Assembly (NCBI GenBank): GCA_965230515.1
Contig: OZ246007.1
Coordinates: 1,922,001-1,986,000 of the forward strand
Origin: JAJFKB01 sp965230515
GTDB lineage: Bacteria > Pseudomonadota > Gammaproteobacteria > Pseudomonadales > IMCC2047
Length of the DNA stretch: 64,000 nucleotides
Direction: 5' to 3'
A program made the position numbers and the translations under genes. This document shows positions 27,105 through 35,287 of the stretch, piece after piece. The notes beneath the pieces are model-generated. The model ran no database searches, was not told the origin of the DNA, and saw only the letters and a list, made by a program, of their open reading frames with translations. Position 1 is the first letter of the stretch; each line of letters begins with the position of its first letter.

Positions 27105-30050
27105 CTATAGCTGAAATACTTCGTACTTATCCCGGTCACTCAGCCCGTCAAGCTGCGCACTGCTCGTCACAACCGCCACACTGGCCCTGTCCGGTTGCAA
27201 ATAGGTTTCACCCACACGCAACAGATCATCCAGCGATACGTTTAAAATTCGCTGGCGGAACGTTGATCGCTGCTCTGGAGTACGACCAAACAGTGTATTA
27301 TGAAAAGCCCTTTTCGCCTCTCCAGCCGGTGAACCCGGCTTATCGATAGAGCCGATCACTCCCAGTATTGCTTCTTCATGCAGATGCGGTTTATGTGATT
27401 CTTCCAACAGCCAGCTCAGCGCCCCATCCATATCATCCAGTGTTTCCTGCAACCTCGGATCACGATAAGAGCAGAAGCGAAACGCAGCAATCGCCGAGTC
27501 CTGATTGGCACTGGAACCATAGGCACCGCCCTGCTCCCTGATAGCCCGGTGCAGATACCCGTTTTTCAGGTATTCGCCCAATAGCGTCAACGCGGCGGCA
27601 TCCGGATGCTCTGGCGGCACAGTTGGATAGGCTTTGGCACAAAAGCTAACCTGAGTACTGGTCGTCCAAATCTGAAACACCTGCTTTCTCACGTTTTCCA
27701 GCGACATTGCTGATATCGGTTCCGGTGAGATTTTATCACTCCAATATTGCGCAATATCTGCGCCAAGCTGATCACCCGTGCCGGGCTCACCGATCAGCAG
27801 GAACTGTCTCGGTGAGCGGGTAATTGCCTCATGTGTTTGTGATATACGCTCCGCCAGATTACTCAGTGACTCAGCTCGACTGGCTGGGTTTTTAATTCCG
27901 TCATCCAGCGTTTTTAACGCTTTGATACCCACTAACCCAGACAAGCGGCTGTTCAATTCCGCCACCGGGCTCATACCACTACAGGCAGCATTCATTGCCA
28001 ATACATGGCCATTGCCGGTAACACTCTGTTCTGCACCGGCTCTTTTCTGGGCAACTATATCTGCGATTCTCTCCAACTCATCAAAACGCGGTTCAGTCAA
28101 GGTAGCGCAAACCAATTCAGATAATTTTTCGTGATTACGCGCCAACGCCTTTGCGGACAAGGTGAAGTAACCTTTTGCGCGCTGCTCATCATCAACCGCA
28201 CCCCGTATCTGACTGTGCGCACTGATCCCGCCCGAAACACTGGACTGCCATGCCTGAACCTGCAGATAGTCCATCTCCCCACAACCCAATTCGGTCAGGC
28301 AGCTACTGTAGCAGGGCAGTATCGAAAGGCATTTCGAGGGTAACTGCGGCAATTCGTGGATAACCTGCTGATAGACCAAGCCATTGGTACCCTGGGCATA
28401 GCGATGTATCGGGCTGCCACCGATAGTCCCCGCTTTCTCGGGAAGCGGTATCTTAAGCTCCGCCGGAATATCGGCCACCCCTACCTTTGGCAATATCTCT
28501 ACATCATCCTCGCTTTCCTGTCTCTCAGCCAGATCGGCACTTTGTTCTATAATCTGCTGCTTTTCCTGCTCGCTCAATTGCGCCTTAACCTTTGCCAAAC
28601 GTTTGGCTTCAGCCAACTGACGACGCTGATCCAACTCACTATCCGGCAACAGCGACAAACGTACCCGATGATCATTGTCCAGCAAAAGTATTTTGACCAG
28701 CCCCTTTATGTACTCCGGATCCGTAATCAACTCTCGCAATCGCTCCAATACCGGATCAAGGTTTAAAATATCGATCGGATCACCGCGATGAACCGCAGAC
28801 GGCAACCCTGAAAGAATCAGTTGCAACCCATAGGGAAAACCATCACCGCGAATCTCTCGCTGGGTTAACTCCAACTGGTGTAATATTGCCTCCACCCGAT
28901 CCTGCGCAATACCCTCTTCAGCCACCTGTTGCAACACCTCGATGACCAGCGCTTCAAACTGCTGCGCCTTGTCCGGCTCGCTGCCTTCCAGCCCACAAAC
29001 AAAGCACATCTGCCGATTTGAATCTTCCAGCCCGCACAACGGCGAGGGAGCACTACCCAGCCCGGTTGTTTCCAGCGCCTGCCGAAGCGGTGACGCACTG
29101 TCATTCAGTAACACATTAGACAGCAGATGCGCCTCCAGCTGCTTTTGCAAGCTGGTACTCTCACCGAGCAGCCATCCCAGCACATGATGTGTTTTCGCTT
29201 CGCCACCCTCATCACTGGCATAGAACTCCTGTACCGCGACGCTCGCATGGTAGCGCTTCTCATCCTGCACGCTGATCCGTCTATTCAGCCGTTCAAAACG
29301 GGCCAGCGCATGATCTTCGATTTTTTGCTGCAACTGTTGCGCAGGAATATCGCCATAGGTCATAAACACTGCATTGCTGGGGTGATAGTGGGTCTGATAA
29401 AACGCCTTCAGCTCCTCATAACTCAAATCCGGAATATCATCCGGTTCACCACCGCTGTTGAAATGATAGGTGGTGGTCGGGTAAAGGTATTTTGAAAGTG
29501 TTTGCCATAACACCGAAACCGGCGCACTCATCGCCCCTTTCATCTCATTAAACACAACCCCTTTGTAGACCAGGTCGCTTTCCGGGTTGTTAGCCTCGGC
29601 AAATTCCAGCCGATGCCCCTCCTGAGCAAAATCAAGCGGATCGAGGCGTGAGAAAAACACCGCATCCAGGTACACATCCAGCAAATTAAAATAGTCTTTC
29701 CGGTTTTGTGACGCAAAGGGATAAGCGGTCCAGTCCGAGCTGGTAAAAGCATTCATAAAGGTATTCAACGAGCGCCTGAGCATCATGAAAAAAGGATCTC
29801 GCACCGGATAGCGCTCGCTGCCACAAAGCGCGGTATGCTCGAGAATATGAGCCACTCCGGTTGAATCAGTCGGCACTGTACGCAACGCCACCAAAAAAAC
29901 ATTCTCCGGGTTATCCGATGCCATATGATAATGCAGCGCACCGGTTATTTTATGCTCAAAGGCCTGCACCTCAAGATTAAGGGAGTGTATGTATTGAGAG
30001 CGTAACTGGCGAAAGGCCGGATGTGCTTCATTCGGTTCAGGTTTATTCAT
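27105..30050 (-). CDS. M16C zinc metalloprotease (PreP / presequence-protease-like)
   Basis: 981 residues. The inverted zinc motif HxxEH is intact as HILEH (His68, Glu71, His72), with the PreP-type context VAHILEHTALCGSERYPVRDPFF. The distal glutamate is probably in LVYKGVVFNEMKGAMS. The C-terminal half includes the substrate-binding segment YPTVPPEHPDAAALTLLGEYLKNGYLHRAIREQGGAYGSSA. The length and the M16C-associated central domain separate it from pitrilysin and from small PqqL-like members. It probably degrades oligopeptides in the cytoplasm; no signal peptide is seen. It lies 54 bp downstream of msrB. Confidence 0.88.
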   Translation of the reverse strand: MNKPEPNEAHPAFRQLRSQYIHSLNLEVQAFEHKITGALHYHMASDNPENVFLVALRTVPTDSTGVAHILEHTALCGSERYPVRDPFFMMLRRSLNTFMNAFTSSDWTAYPFASQNRKDYFNLLDVYLDAVFFSRLDPLDFAQEGHRLEFAEANNPESDLVYKGVVFNEMKGAMSAPVSVLWQTLSKYLYPTTTYHFNSGGEPDDIPDLSYEELKAFYQTHYHPSNAVFMTYGDIPAQQLQQKIEDHALARFERLNRRISVQDEKRYHASVAVQEFYASDEGGEAKTHHVLGWLLGESTSLQKQLEAHLLSNVLLNDSASPLRQALETTGLGSAPSPLCGLEDSNRQMCFVCGLEGSEPDKAQQFEALVIEVLQQVAEEGIAQDRVEAILHQLELTQREIRGDGFPYGLQLILSGLPSAVHRGDPIDILNLDPVLERLRELITDPEYIKGLVKILLLDNDHRVRLSLLPDSELDQRRQLAEAKRLAKVKAQLSEQEKQQIIEQSADLAERQESEDDVEILPKVGVADIPAELKIPLPEKAGTIGGSPIHRYAQGTNGLVYQQVIHELPQLPSKCLSILPCYSSCLTELGCGEMDYLQVQAWQSSVSGGISAHSQIRGAVDDEQRAKGYFTLSAKALARNHEKLSELVCATLTEPRFDELERIADIVAQKRAGAEQSVTGNGHVLAMNAACSGMSPVAELNSRLSGLVGIKALKTLDDGIKNPASRAESLSNLAERISQTHEAITRSPRQFLLIGEPGTGDQLGADIAQYWSDKISPEPISAMSLENVRKQVFQIWTTSTQVSFCAKAYPTVPPEHPDAAALTLLGEYLKNGYLHRAIREQGGAYGSSANQDSAIAAFRFCSYRDPRLQETLDDMDGALSWLLEESHKPHLHEEAILGVIGSIDKPGSPAGEAKRAFHNTLFGRTPEQRSTFRQRILNVSLDDLLRVGETYLQPDRASVAVVTSSAQLDGLSDRDKYEVFQL

Positions 30051-30104
30051 TAGTAATCCACTAATCCTCGGTATTAATTATCAAAACGCAGAGCAGGCTG
30101 TCAG

Positions 30105-30509
30105 CTAATCCTGCGAACACTGGTCATCGAGCTTCAATGCTACTGAGTTGATGCAATAGCGCAGCCCTGTGGGTTCGGGGCCGTCTTCAAAAACATGCCC
30201 CAGGTGCGCATTACAGCGACTGCAAAGCACCTCGGTGCGGCTCATAAACAGGCTGTCGTCGGATTCGCTGGCGACACTTTGCTGATCAACAGGCTCCCAA
30301 AAACTGGGCCAGCCGCTTCCCGAATCATATTTGGCCGCTGCATCAAACAAAGCAGCATCACAGCAAACACAGCGGTAAACGCCCGGTGTTTTACAATTGT
30401 AATATTCGCCAGTAAATGGCCGTTCCGTTCCCTTTTGGCGGCATACACTATACTGCTCTGGCGTGAGCTCTTGCGCCCACTGCTGGTCGGACTTATTGAT
30501 TTTTTCCAT
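30105..30509 (-). CDS. msrB: Peptide-methionine (R)-S-oxide reductase MsrB
   Basis: 134 residues from ATG 30509, which is preceded by AGGGGGCGAGTG. Structural zinc cysteines are in YRCVCCDAALF and CSRCNAHLGHVFEDGP; the catalytic cysteine is in RYCINSVAL, and the substrate pocket shows SGSGWPSFW. It repairs methionine-R-sulfoxide in proteins using thioredoxin. No signal peptide or MsrA fusion is present, so it is the cytosolic single-domain form. Confidence 0.95.
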   Translation of the reverse strand: MEKINKSDQQWAQELTPEQYSVCRQKGTERPFTGEYYNCKTPGVYRCVCCDAALFDAAAKYDSGSGWPSFWEPVDQQSVASESDDSLFMSRTEVLCSRCNAHLGHVFEDGPEPTGLRYCINSVALKLDDQCSQD

Positions 30510-30649
30510 CACTCGCCCCCTCTATCAAAGGAAAACTATATCAGTCTGCTTAGGGTTCGACCATAGCGAATAGAAAAGGATCTCTACAAGGTGGCAATTA
30601 CTTCATCTTAAGAATACGCAAGCCGCAATCAGGCTAACAAATGTGCCTT

Positions 30650-31576
30650 TCAAACCGTAGCCGACTCATTTGTATAATGCAGCACCTTCAAGCCCCGCTC
30701 GCTATCCATTTCCTTAAACGCCTGCGGATTATCAAGGCGTTTTTGGAATACCAGCGCCGGACTGTTTTCGGCCACCAGCGTCTGTAGATATTGACTGTCA
30801 CTTAATGGGTCATTGAGACAAACAAGCAATTGGGCACCAGGACTGAGAAGCTCAGGAAGGCGCTTTAAAGCCCGCGCATAATCCTTGCTAACCACGAAGC
30901 TGCCCGGTTGATAGGAGGGCGGATCAATAATAACCATGTCGTAAGGGCCAAGGCGCTTTAACTTGCTCCACGACTTAAAAATATCATGCGCCAAAAATTT
31001 CACTCGATTCAAAGGTTGATTGTTTAGCCGGTGGTTTTCCCGACCACGCGACAACGCACCTTTGTTTAAGTCGATATTCACCACAGATACTGCGCCGCCG
31101 GCCAAGGCTGCAACCGAGAAAGCACAACTGTGTGCAAACAGATTCAGCACTCTCCGCCCCGCTGCCCGATCGCGCAACCACTGTCGAGCGACGGCCATAT
31201 CCAGGAACAACCCGCTATGCAACCCCGCATCAAACTGCACCTTATAGCGGAGCCCCGCTTCTTCCACGACCAGGCTCTTTATCTGAGGACCTCTCAAGTA
31301 CTCGGTTTGAGCGGGCTTTAAATAGCGCCGCTGCAATACAACCGTCATATTCCCAGTGCAGTATTGATCACATAAAAATTCTGCGAGGCTGTTCAAATGG
31401 CGCTGATCCCAGTCTTGATAGAGGGTAATCAGCACAACAGATCCCAGCAGATCAATGTTTATAAAATCATAGGGTGGATAACAATGGCCTCGACCATGAA
31501 ATACTCTTTCGGCATTAGTGGAGAGATTTCTTGTTTCAACTACCAGTATCGCCTTTAAATTTTCAAAATTTTTCAA
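30650..31576 (-). CDS. RlmI/RlmK-like class I rRNA methyltransferase
   Basis: 308 residues. The second half is a SAM-binding domain with VLNLFAHSCAFSVAALAGGA (motif I), VNIDLNKGALSRGRENHRLN (acidic loop), and the catalytic motif IDPPSYQPGSFVVSKDYARAL. These match the RlmI/RlmK-C family that methylates 23S rRNA. The N-terminal PUA domain of RlmI is absent; instead there is about 110 residues with FINIDLLGSVVLITLY and YLRGPQIKSL. The product is therefore shorter than RlmI (about 396), and the modified nucleotide cannot be assigned. It is monocistronic by appearance. Confidence 0.75.
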   Translation of the reverse strand: MKNFENLKAILVVETRNLSTNAERVFHGRGHCYPPYDFINIDLLGSVVLITLYQDWDQRHLNSLAEFLCDQYCTGNMTVVLQRRYLKPAQTEYLRGPQIKSLVVEEAGLRYKVQFDAGLHSGLFLDMAVARQWLRDRAAGRRVLNLFAHSCAFSVAALAGGAVSVVNIDLNKGALSRGRENHRLNNQPLNRVKFLAHDIFKSWSKLKRLGPYDMVIIDPPSYQPGSFVVSKDYARALKRLPELLSPGAQLLVCLNDPLSDSQYLQTLVAENSPALVFQKRLDNPQAFKEMDSERGLKVLHYTNESATV

Positions 31577-31712
31577 TTTACAAAATCCTTGGATTACAGA
31601 AGGTTATTTCATAAAGCTCGACATTTCAGAAAACTACCGCCAACTGCTGCTTTTAATTTATCTGCAAAAGGCTATACTTTTTATGAACCGTTTATACAGA
31701 GTAATTGAATTT

Positions 31713-31883
31713 ATGTGTCCCGAAAACCAACCCCCAAAGCCGATGGATGATGATAACCAGGAAGTTGATTTTCATGGTGCTGCGGTCATTGACGAAAATG
31801 GCCGGGAAATCCCCATTACCGAAGAGATGATCCAAAAAGCCTGTGCGGAACTGGACGAATCTGAGCAAAACGATCAGGCGTAA
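31713..31883 (+). CDS. Small PA1571-like protein
   Basis: 56 residues (MCPENQPPKPMDDDNQ...). The segment AAVIDENGREIPITEEMIQKACAEL matches the small PA1571 family of pseudomonads and relatives, whose function is not known to me. It is acidic and soluble, with no cysteine pattern. The start at 31713 has little ribosome site; an ATG ten codons earlier at 31683 follows AAAGG at a longer distance and is an alternative. Its last 10 bp overlap the convergent pdxB stop region. Confidence 0.6.
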   Translation: MCPENQPPKPMDDDNQEVDFHGAAVIDENGREIPITEEMIQKACAELDESEQNDQA

Positions 31884-33085
31884 TCTTTAAATCCCAATGC
31901 GCAAAGCTGGGCTCGCAATGATGGATCTGCCGCTCCAATAGCTACGCAGGTTCGACCGAACTCACGCCGCACCGGGTAGTTTTTTCTCATCGCATCAAAA
32001 CCCCTGACCAATGACGCGCCACCTGTTGCCGCAAGCGATCGCAGTTTAAGATCATCCTTGCCAATATCATAGGCCTGCTGAATTATCTGATAGAGATGTT
32101 GCTCACCCTTTTCTGCGCATGAATCAAGCGGTACAAGCGGCTGATTTTTTGGCAACAGGTCAGACAAAGACTGTATTGCCGGAACACCCAGAAAATCACA
32201 TGCTGCCTGATAGACCATTTCGGTGCCTGCCAGTTTTCCTTCCAGGCTGTATCCGGCGATATGCGGTGTTGCCAACGTCACTTTTTCCAACAAACCGCTA
32301 TCAATATCCGGCTCATTCTCCCAGACATCCAGGACGGTACTGATATCGTCGCGAGATGCCAGCAAATCAGACAACGCCGCGTTATCTATCACCGGGCCCC
32401 GGCCACTGTTAATAAGGATCGCTCCGGTTTTCAGGCTGCTCAACCGGTGCCGATTCAGCAGATGACGGGTCCGGTCGTCGCCACTCAGCGTTAACGGCGT
32501 ATGCAAACTCACTATATCGGCCTTACCCAGCAGTTCATCCAATTCTACAAATGCTTCTTCAGCTGCCTGACGCTGCAATGGTGGATCACAACAAAGACAG
32601 TTCACACCATAAGCTTGCAGGCGCGCTTTCAGGCGGGCACCGACGTTACCGACACCAACGATTCCCACGGTCTTGTCGCGTATCGAAAATCCCTTATCAA
32701 GAGCAAGACGCGTTATCGCCGCCAACACATAATCGACGACCGCATTAGCATTACTGCCCGGTGCAGCGGAAAAACCAACTCCTTTCTGTTTTAAATAATG
32801 TTGGTCGATATGATCCATACCAATGGTACAGGTACCTACAAACCTGACAGCACTGTCCGCTAGTAACTCACCATCGACGCGGGTAATTGAGCGCACTAAC
32901 AGTATATCGGCATCTTTGACTTCCTTGCGGCCAAGGGACCTGCCATGAAATTCTTTCACCTCCCCCAAATGGCCAAAAAAATGCTTGGCTCCACTAATGT
33001 TTTCATCTGCCATTATTTTCAAAATATCTACATCAACCTCATCATCATTGTCATCATCCAATACACTCGATGTTAAATTAACCAT
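31874..33085 (-). CDS. pdxB: Erythronate-4-phosphate dehydrogenase PdxB
   Basis: D-2-hydroxyacid dehydrogenase of the pyridoxal-phosphate pathway, oxidising 4-phosphoerythronate. NAD motif VGIVGVGNVGARLKARLQAYG, catalytic region LINSGRGPVIDNAAL, ENEPDIDSGLL and ATPHIAGYSLEGKLAG (His), plus the PdxB-specific C-terminal dimerisation domain ending DPSLRAQLCALGF. The open frame gives 403 residues, about 20 more than usual. The family N-terminus (MKIxADENI) aligns to LKIMADENISG, so a TTG at 33022 could be the true start. If the ATG at 33085 is used, the protein begins with an acidic tail (DDDNDDEVDVD). The ATG has only AAAAGAG directly against it as ribosome site. Confidence 0.9.
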   Translation of the reverse strand: MVNLTSSVLDDDNDDEVDVDILKIMADENISGAKHFFGHLGEVKEFHGRSLGRKEVKDADILLVRSITRVDGELLADSAVRFVGTCTIGMDHIDQHYLKQKGVGFSAAPGSNANAVVDYVLAAITRLALDKGFSIRDKTVGIVGVGNVGARLKARLQAYGVNCLCCDPPLQRQAAEEAFVELDELLGKADIVSLHTPLTLSGDDRTRHLLNRHRLSSLKTGAILINSGRGPVIDNAALSDLLASRDDISTVLDVWENEPDIDSGLLEKVTLATPHIAGYSLEGKLAGTEMVYQAACDFLGVPAIQSLSDLLPKNQPLVPLDSCAEKGEQHLYQIIQQAYDIGKDDLKLRSLAATGGASLVRGFDAMRKNYPVRREFGRTCVAIGAADPSLRAQLCALGFKDYA

Positions 33086-33407
33086 TCTCTTTTATCAGTA
33101 TGCAACAGAAACCGCCCTTAGCCATCCGTTTTAGTCTGTATTCGCACTTCATCTTGCCCCGAAAGTGTCAGGAATCTTTACGAACTTTCACCAGACAAAA
33201 AGAAAAAACCCTCTACATACCTGTAATTAAAGCATTTTTACAGAGTTGGCAAGCAACATGCTTAGTTAAATAGAGGCTACCTGTTGAGGCAATGTGCGCC
33301 GCCTCTGTCTACCTGATCTGGGAGGACGGGGGTGGCGCTCATTTTTAAAGGCCACTACTGTTCCGAAAATGGCTAGTTTTTTTACGTCTTTACGCTAGAA
33401 TCCAGCC
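33086..33407. other. Intergenic region pdxB-ada
   Basis: 322 bp between divergent genes. No gene, repeat or tRNA is visible. Only a -10-like TAGAAT just before the ada ATG stands out. Confidence 0.5.
33396..33401 (+). promoter_or_regulatory. -10-like element immediately before ada
   Basis: TAGAAT ends only 6 bp before the ATG at 33408, with no purine-rich ribosome site between. If used, transcription would begin at or next to the start codon. The -35 is poor. Confidence 0.3.
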
Positions 33408-34790
33408 ATGAACCCCTGCAATCAGCCCAGAGTTTTCCGCAAGGCCCATCTTTCCCGTGACCCCCGATTTGACGGGCTATTCTTTATCGCTGTAAAAACA
33501 ACCGGCATCTACTGTCGCCCTATCTGCCCCGCCACCACGCCAAAAGAGCAAAACGTTCTGTATTTCGAGAATGCCGCTGCTGCGGGAAACGCCGGATTCA
33601 GACCCTGTTTGCGCTGTCGGCCGGACAGCGCTCCAGGCTCAAATGCCTGGCTTGGCACAAAAACCACGTTCAACCGTGCTATCCGTTTGATAGAGGAAGG
33701 GGCATTGCAGGACGGCTCTCTCGGCAGCCTGGCTAAACGACTGGGCATCACAGATCGTTATCTACGGCAACTGTTTAAAACCAATCTGGGGATATCACCG
33801 AAGCGTTACGCGCTTTACCAGCAATGTCTGTTTGCCAAAAAACTACTCCATCAATCCTCTCTGCCGATCATGGATATTGCTATTGCTTCCGGCTTCAACA
33901 GCCAGCGACGTTTCAACGACTGCTTTAAATCCACTATGGGCCTGACCCCTTCTAAAGTGCGCAAGGAGTCCGAATACAAACATACTGGCGAACTGTCTCT
34001 CGAACTTAATTTCAGACCACCATTCAACTGGCCTCACCTCTATAATTTTCTGGCACAGCGAAATATCGATCAGCTGGAATGGTGTGAGCACAACTCTTAT
34101 GGAAGAACCATTGAACTGGGCCAAACCATGGGTCAATTTGAGATCTCACACCAGGCTCCACATAATCACCTGCAGCTGACACTGCAGCTCAATCAGTGGC
34201 ACGATCTCAAGCGCATCGTTTACCGCATTCGCAAGCTATTTGATTTGGACGCCCCTATCGATCAGATCGACCGACAGCTCAAACCCCTGTGCCCGGCAAA
34301 CTTCCATTATCAGGAGGGCGTCCGTTTACCGGGGATCTGGAACACCTTCGAGGCCGGGGTTCGCGCCATATTGGGACAACAGGTAACTGTGGCACAAGCT
34401 ACCCGGCTGGTATCGACACTGGTCGGGCATCTGGGAACACCATACGAGCGTGGTAAAAAACTTTTCCCTACAGCAACAACGGTAGCCAATTCAGATCTGG
34501 ATTTTTTGGGTATGCCCCGCAGTCGCAAAGAAACACTTCGGTTTTTTTCACTCTGGTATGACCAGGCGGAACAACCGGACACGCTGCAGCAATGGCCGTC
34601 CATTAAAGGCATTGGCCCTTGGACCATCAGCTATGTCAAAATGCGCGCACATCAGGAACCGGACGTCTGGCTGGAAAAGGATGCCGGTATTGCCCGAGTA
34701 CAATCACATTTTGAGATGGCCCCGGACCCGCTACAGGCCGCACCCTGGCGCAGTTACCTGACGCTGCATTACTGGAACCAGCCACTATAG
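33408..34790 (+). CDS. Ada-type regulator fused to AlkA 3-methyladenine DNA glycosylase
   Basis: 460 residues in three parts. Residues 1-75 are the Ada zinc domain with the four cysteines Cys36, Cys40, Cys67 and Cys70 at the same spacing as in E. coli Ada (YCRPICPA ... CLRCRPD). The first of these accepts methyl groups from phosphotriesters. Residues about 85-185 are an AraC-type helix-turn-helix region (GSLGSLAKRLGITDRYLRQLFK, IMDIAIASGFNSQRRFND). Residues about 195-460 are AlkA-like with helix-hairpin-helix IKGIGPWTISY and the probable catalytic Asp425 in WLEKDAG. It thus couples sensing of alkylation to base excision. The O6-methyltransferase part of Ada is absent but is supplied by the gene 8 bp downstream. 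Confidence 0.92.
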   Translation: MNPCNQPRVFRKAHLSRDPRFDGLFFIAVKTTGIYCRPICPATTPKEQNVLYFENAAAAGNAGFRPCLRCRPDSAPGSNAWLGTKTTFNRAIRLIEEGALQDGSLGSLAKRLGITDRYLRQLFKTNLGISPKRYALYQQCLFAKKLLHQSSLPIMDIAIASGFNSQRRFNDCFKSTMGLTPSKVRKESEYKHTGELSLELNFRPPFNWPHLYNFLAQRNIDQLEWCEHNSYGRTIELGQTMGQFEISHQAPHNHLQLTLQLNQWHDLKRIVYRIRKLFDLDAPIDQIDRQLKPLCPANFHYQEGVRLPGIWNTFEAGVRAILGQQVTVAQATRLVSTLVGHLGTPYERGKKLFPTATTVANSDLDFLGMPRSRKETLRFFSLWYDQAEQPDTLQQWPSIKGIGPWTISYVKMRAHQEPDVWLEKDAGIARVQSHFEMAPDPLQAAPWRSYLTLHYWNQPL

Positions 34791-34798
34791 GCCAAGAC

Positions 34799-35251
34799 AT
34801 GTACATCGATTATTTTCAGTCACCGATCGGCACCATTGAACTGGCCGCAAACGATAAAGCGCTGATCTCGCTTGTTTTCAAGGATTGCTCAACTCCGGCA
34901 CACCGCCATTCAATCCTGGAAAACGCCAAACACCAGCTTGCTGAGTACTTTTCAGGAACACGCAAGAGCTTTGATCTACCATTGGCCGCCCCCGGCACGC
35001 AGTTTCAGCAACAGGTCTGGCATCAGTTGACCAGTATACCTTTCGGAGAAACCCGCAGTTATCGTGATATTGCGGTTTCCCTGAAAAACCCAGAGGCCGT
35101 GCGGGCCGTCGGTTCGGCCAATGGCAGAAACCCGATATCAATCATTGTGCCCTGCCACCGGGTAATCGGCAGCAATGGCGCGTTAACCGGATATGCGTGG
35201 GGGGTGGAGAGGAAAGCCTGGCTGCTTGAACATGAGGCGACAACGCGTTAA
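34799..35251 (+). CDS. ogt: Methylated-DNA-[protein]-cysteine S-methyltransferase
   Basis: 150 residues. The active site PCHRV is intact (IIVPCHRVIGSNG, Cys119), with the DNA-binding arginine helix YRDIAVSLKNPEAVRAVGSANGRNP and C-terminal GYAWGVERKAWLLEHE. It removes alkyl groups from O6-alkylguanine in a suicide reaction. It lies 8 bp after the Ada-AlkA fusion and is surely cotranscribed, forming an adaptive-response pair. Length fits Ogt rather than full Ada. Confidence 0.93.
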   Translation: MYIDYFQSPIGTIELAANDKALISLVFKDCSTPAHRHSILENAKHQLAEYFSGTRKSFDLPLAAPGTQFQQQVWHQLTSIPFGETRSYRDIAVSLKNPEAVRAVGSANGRNPISIIVPCHRVIGSNGALTGYAWGVERKAWLLEHEATTR

Positions 35252-35287
35252 TCGGGCATGCAGGCCGGCATCAAGTCAAATATCAGA

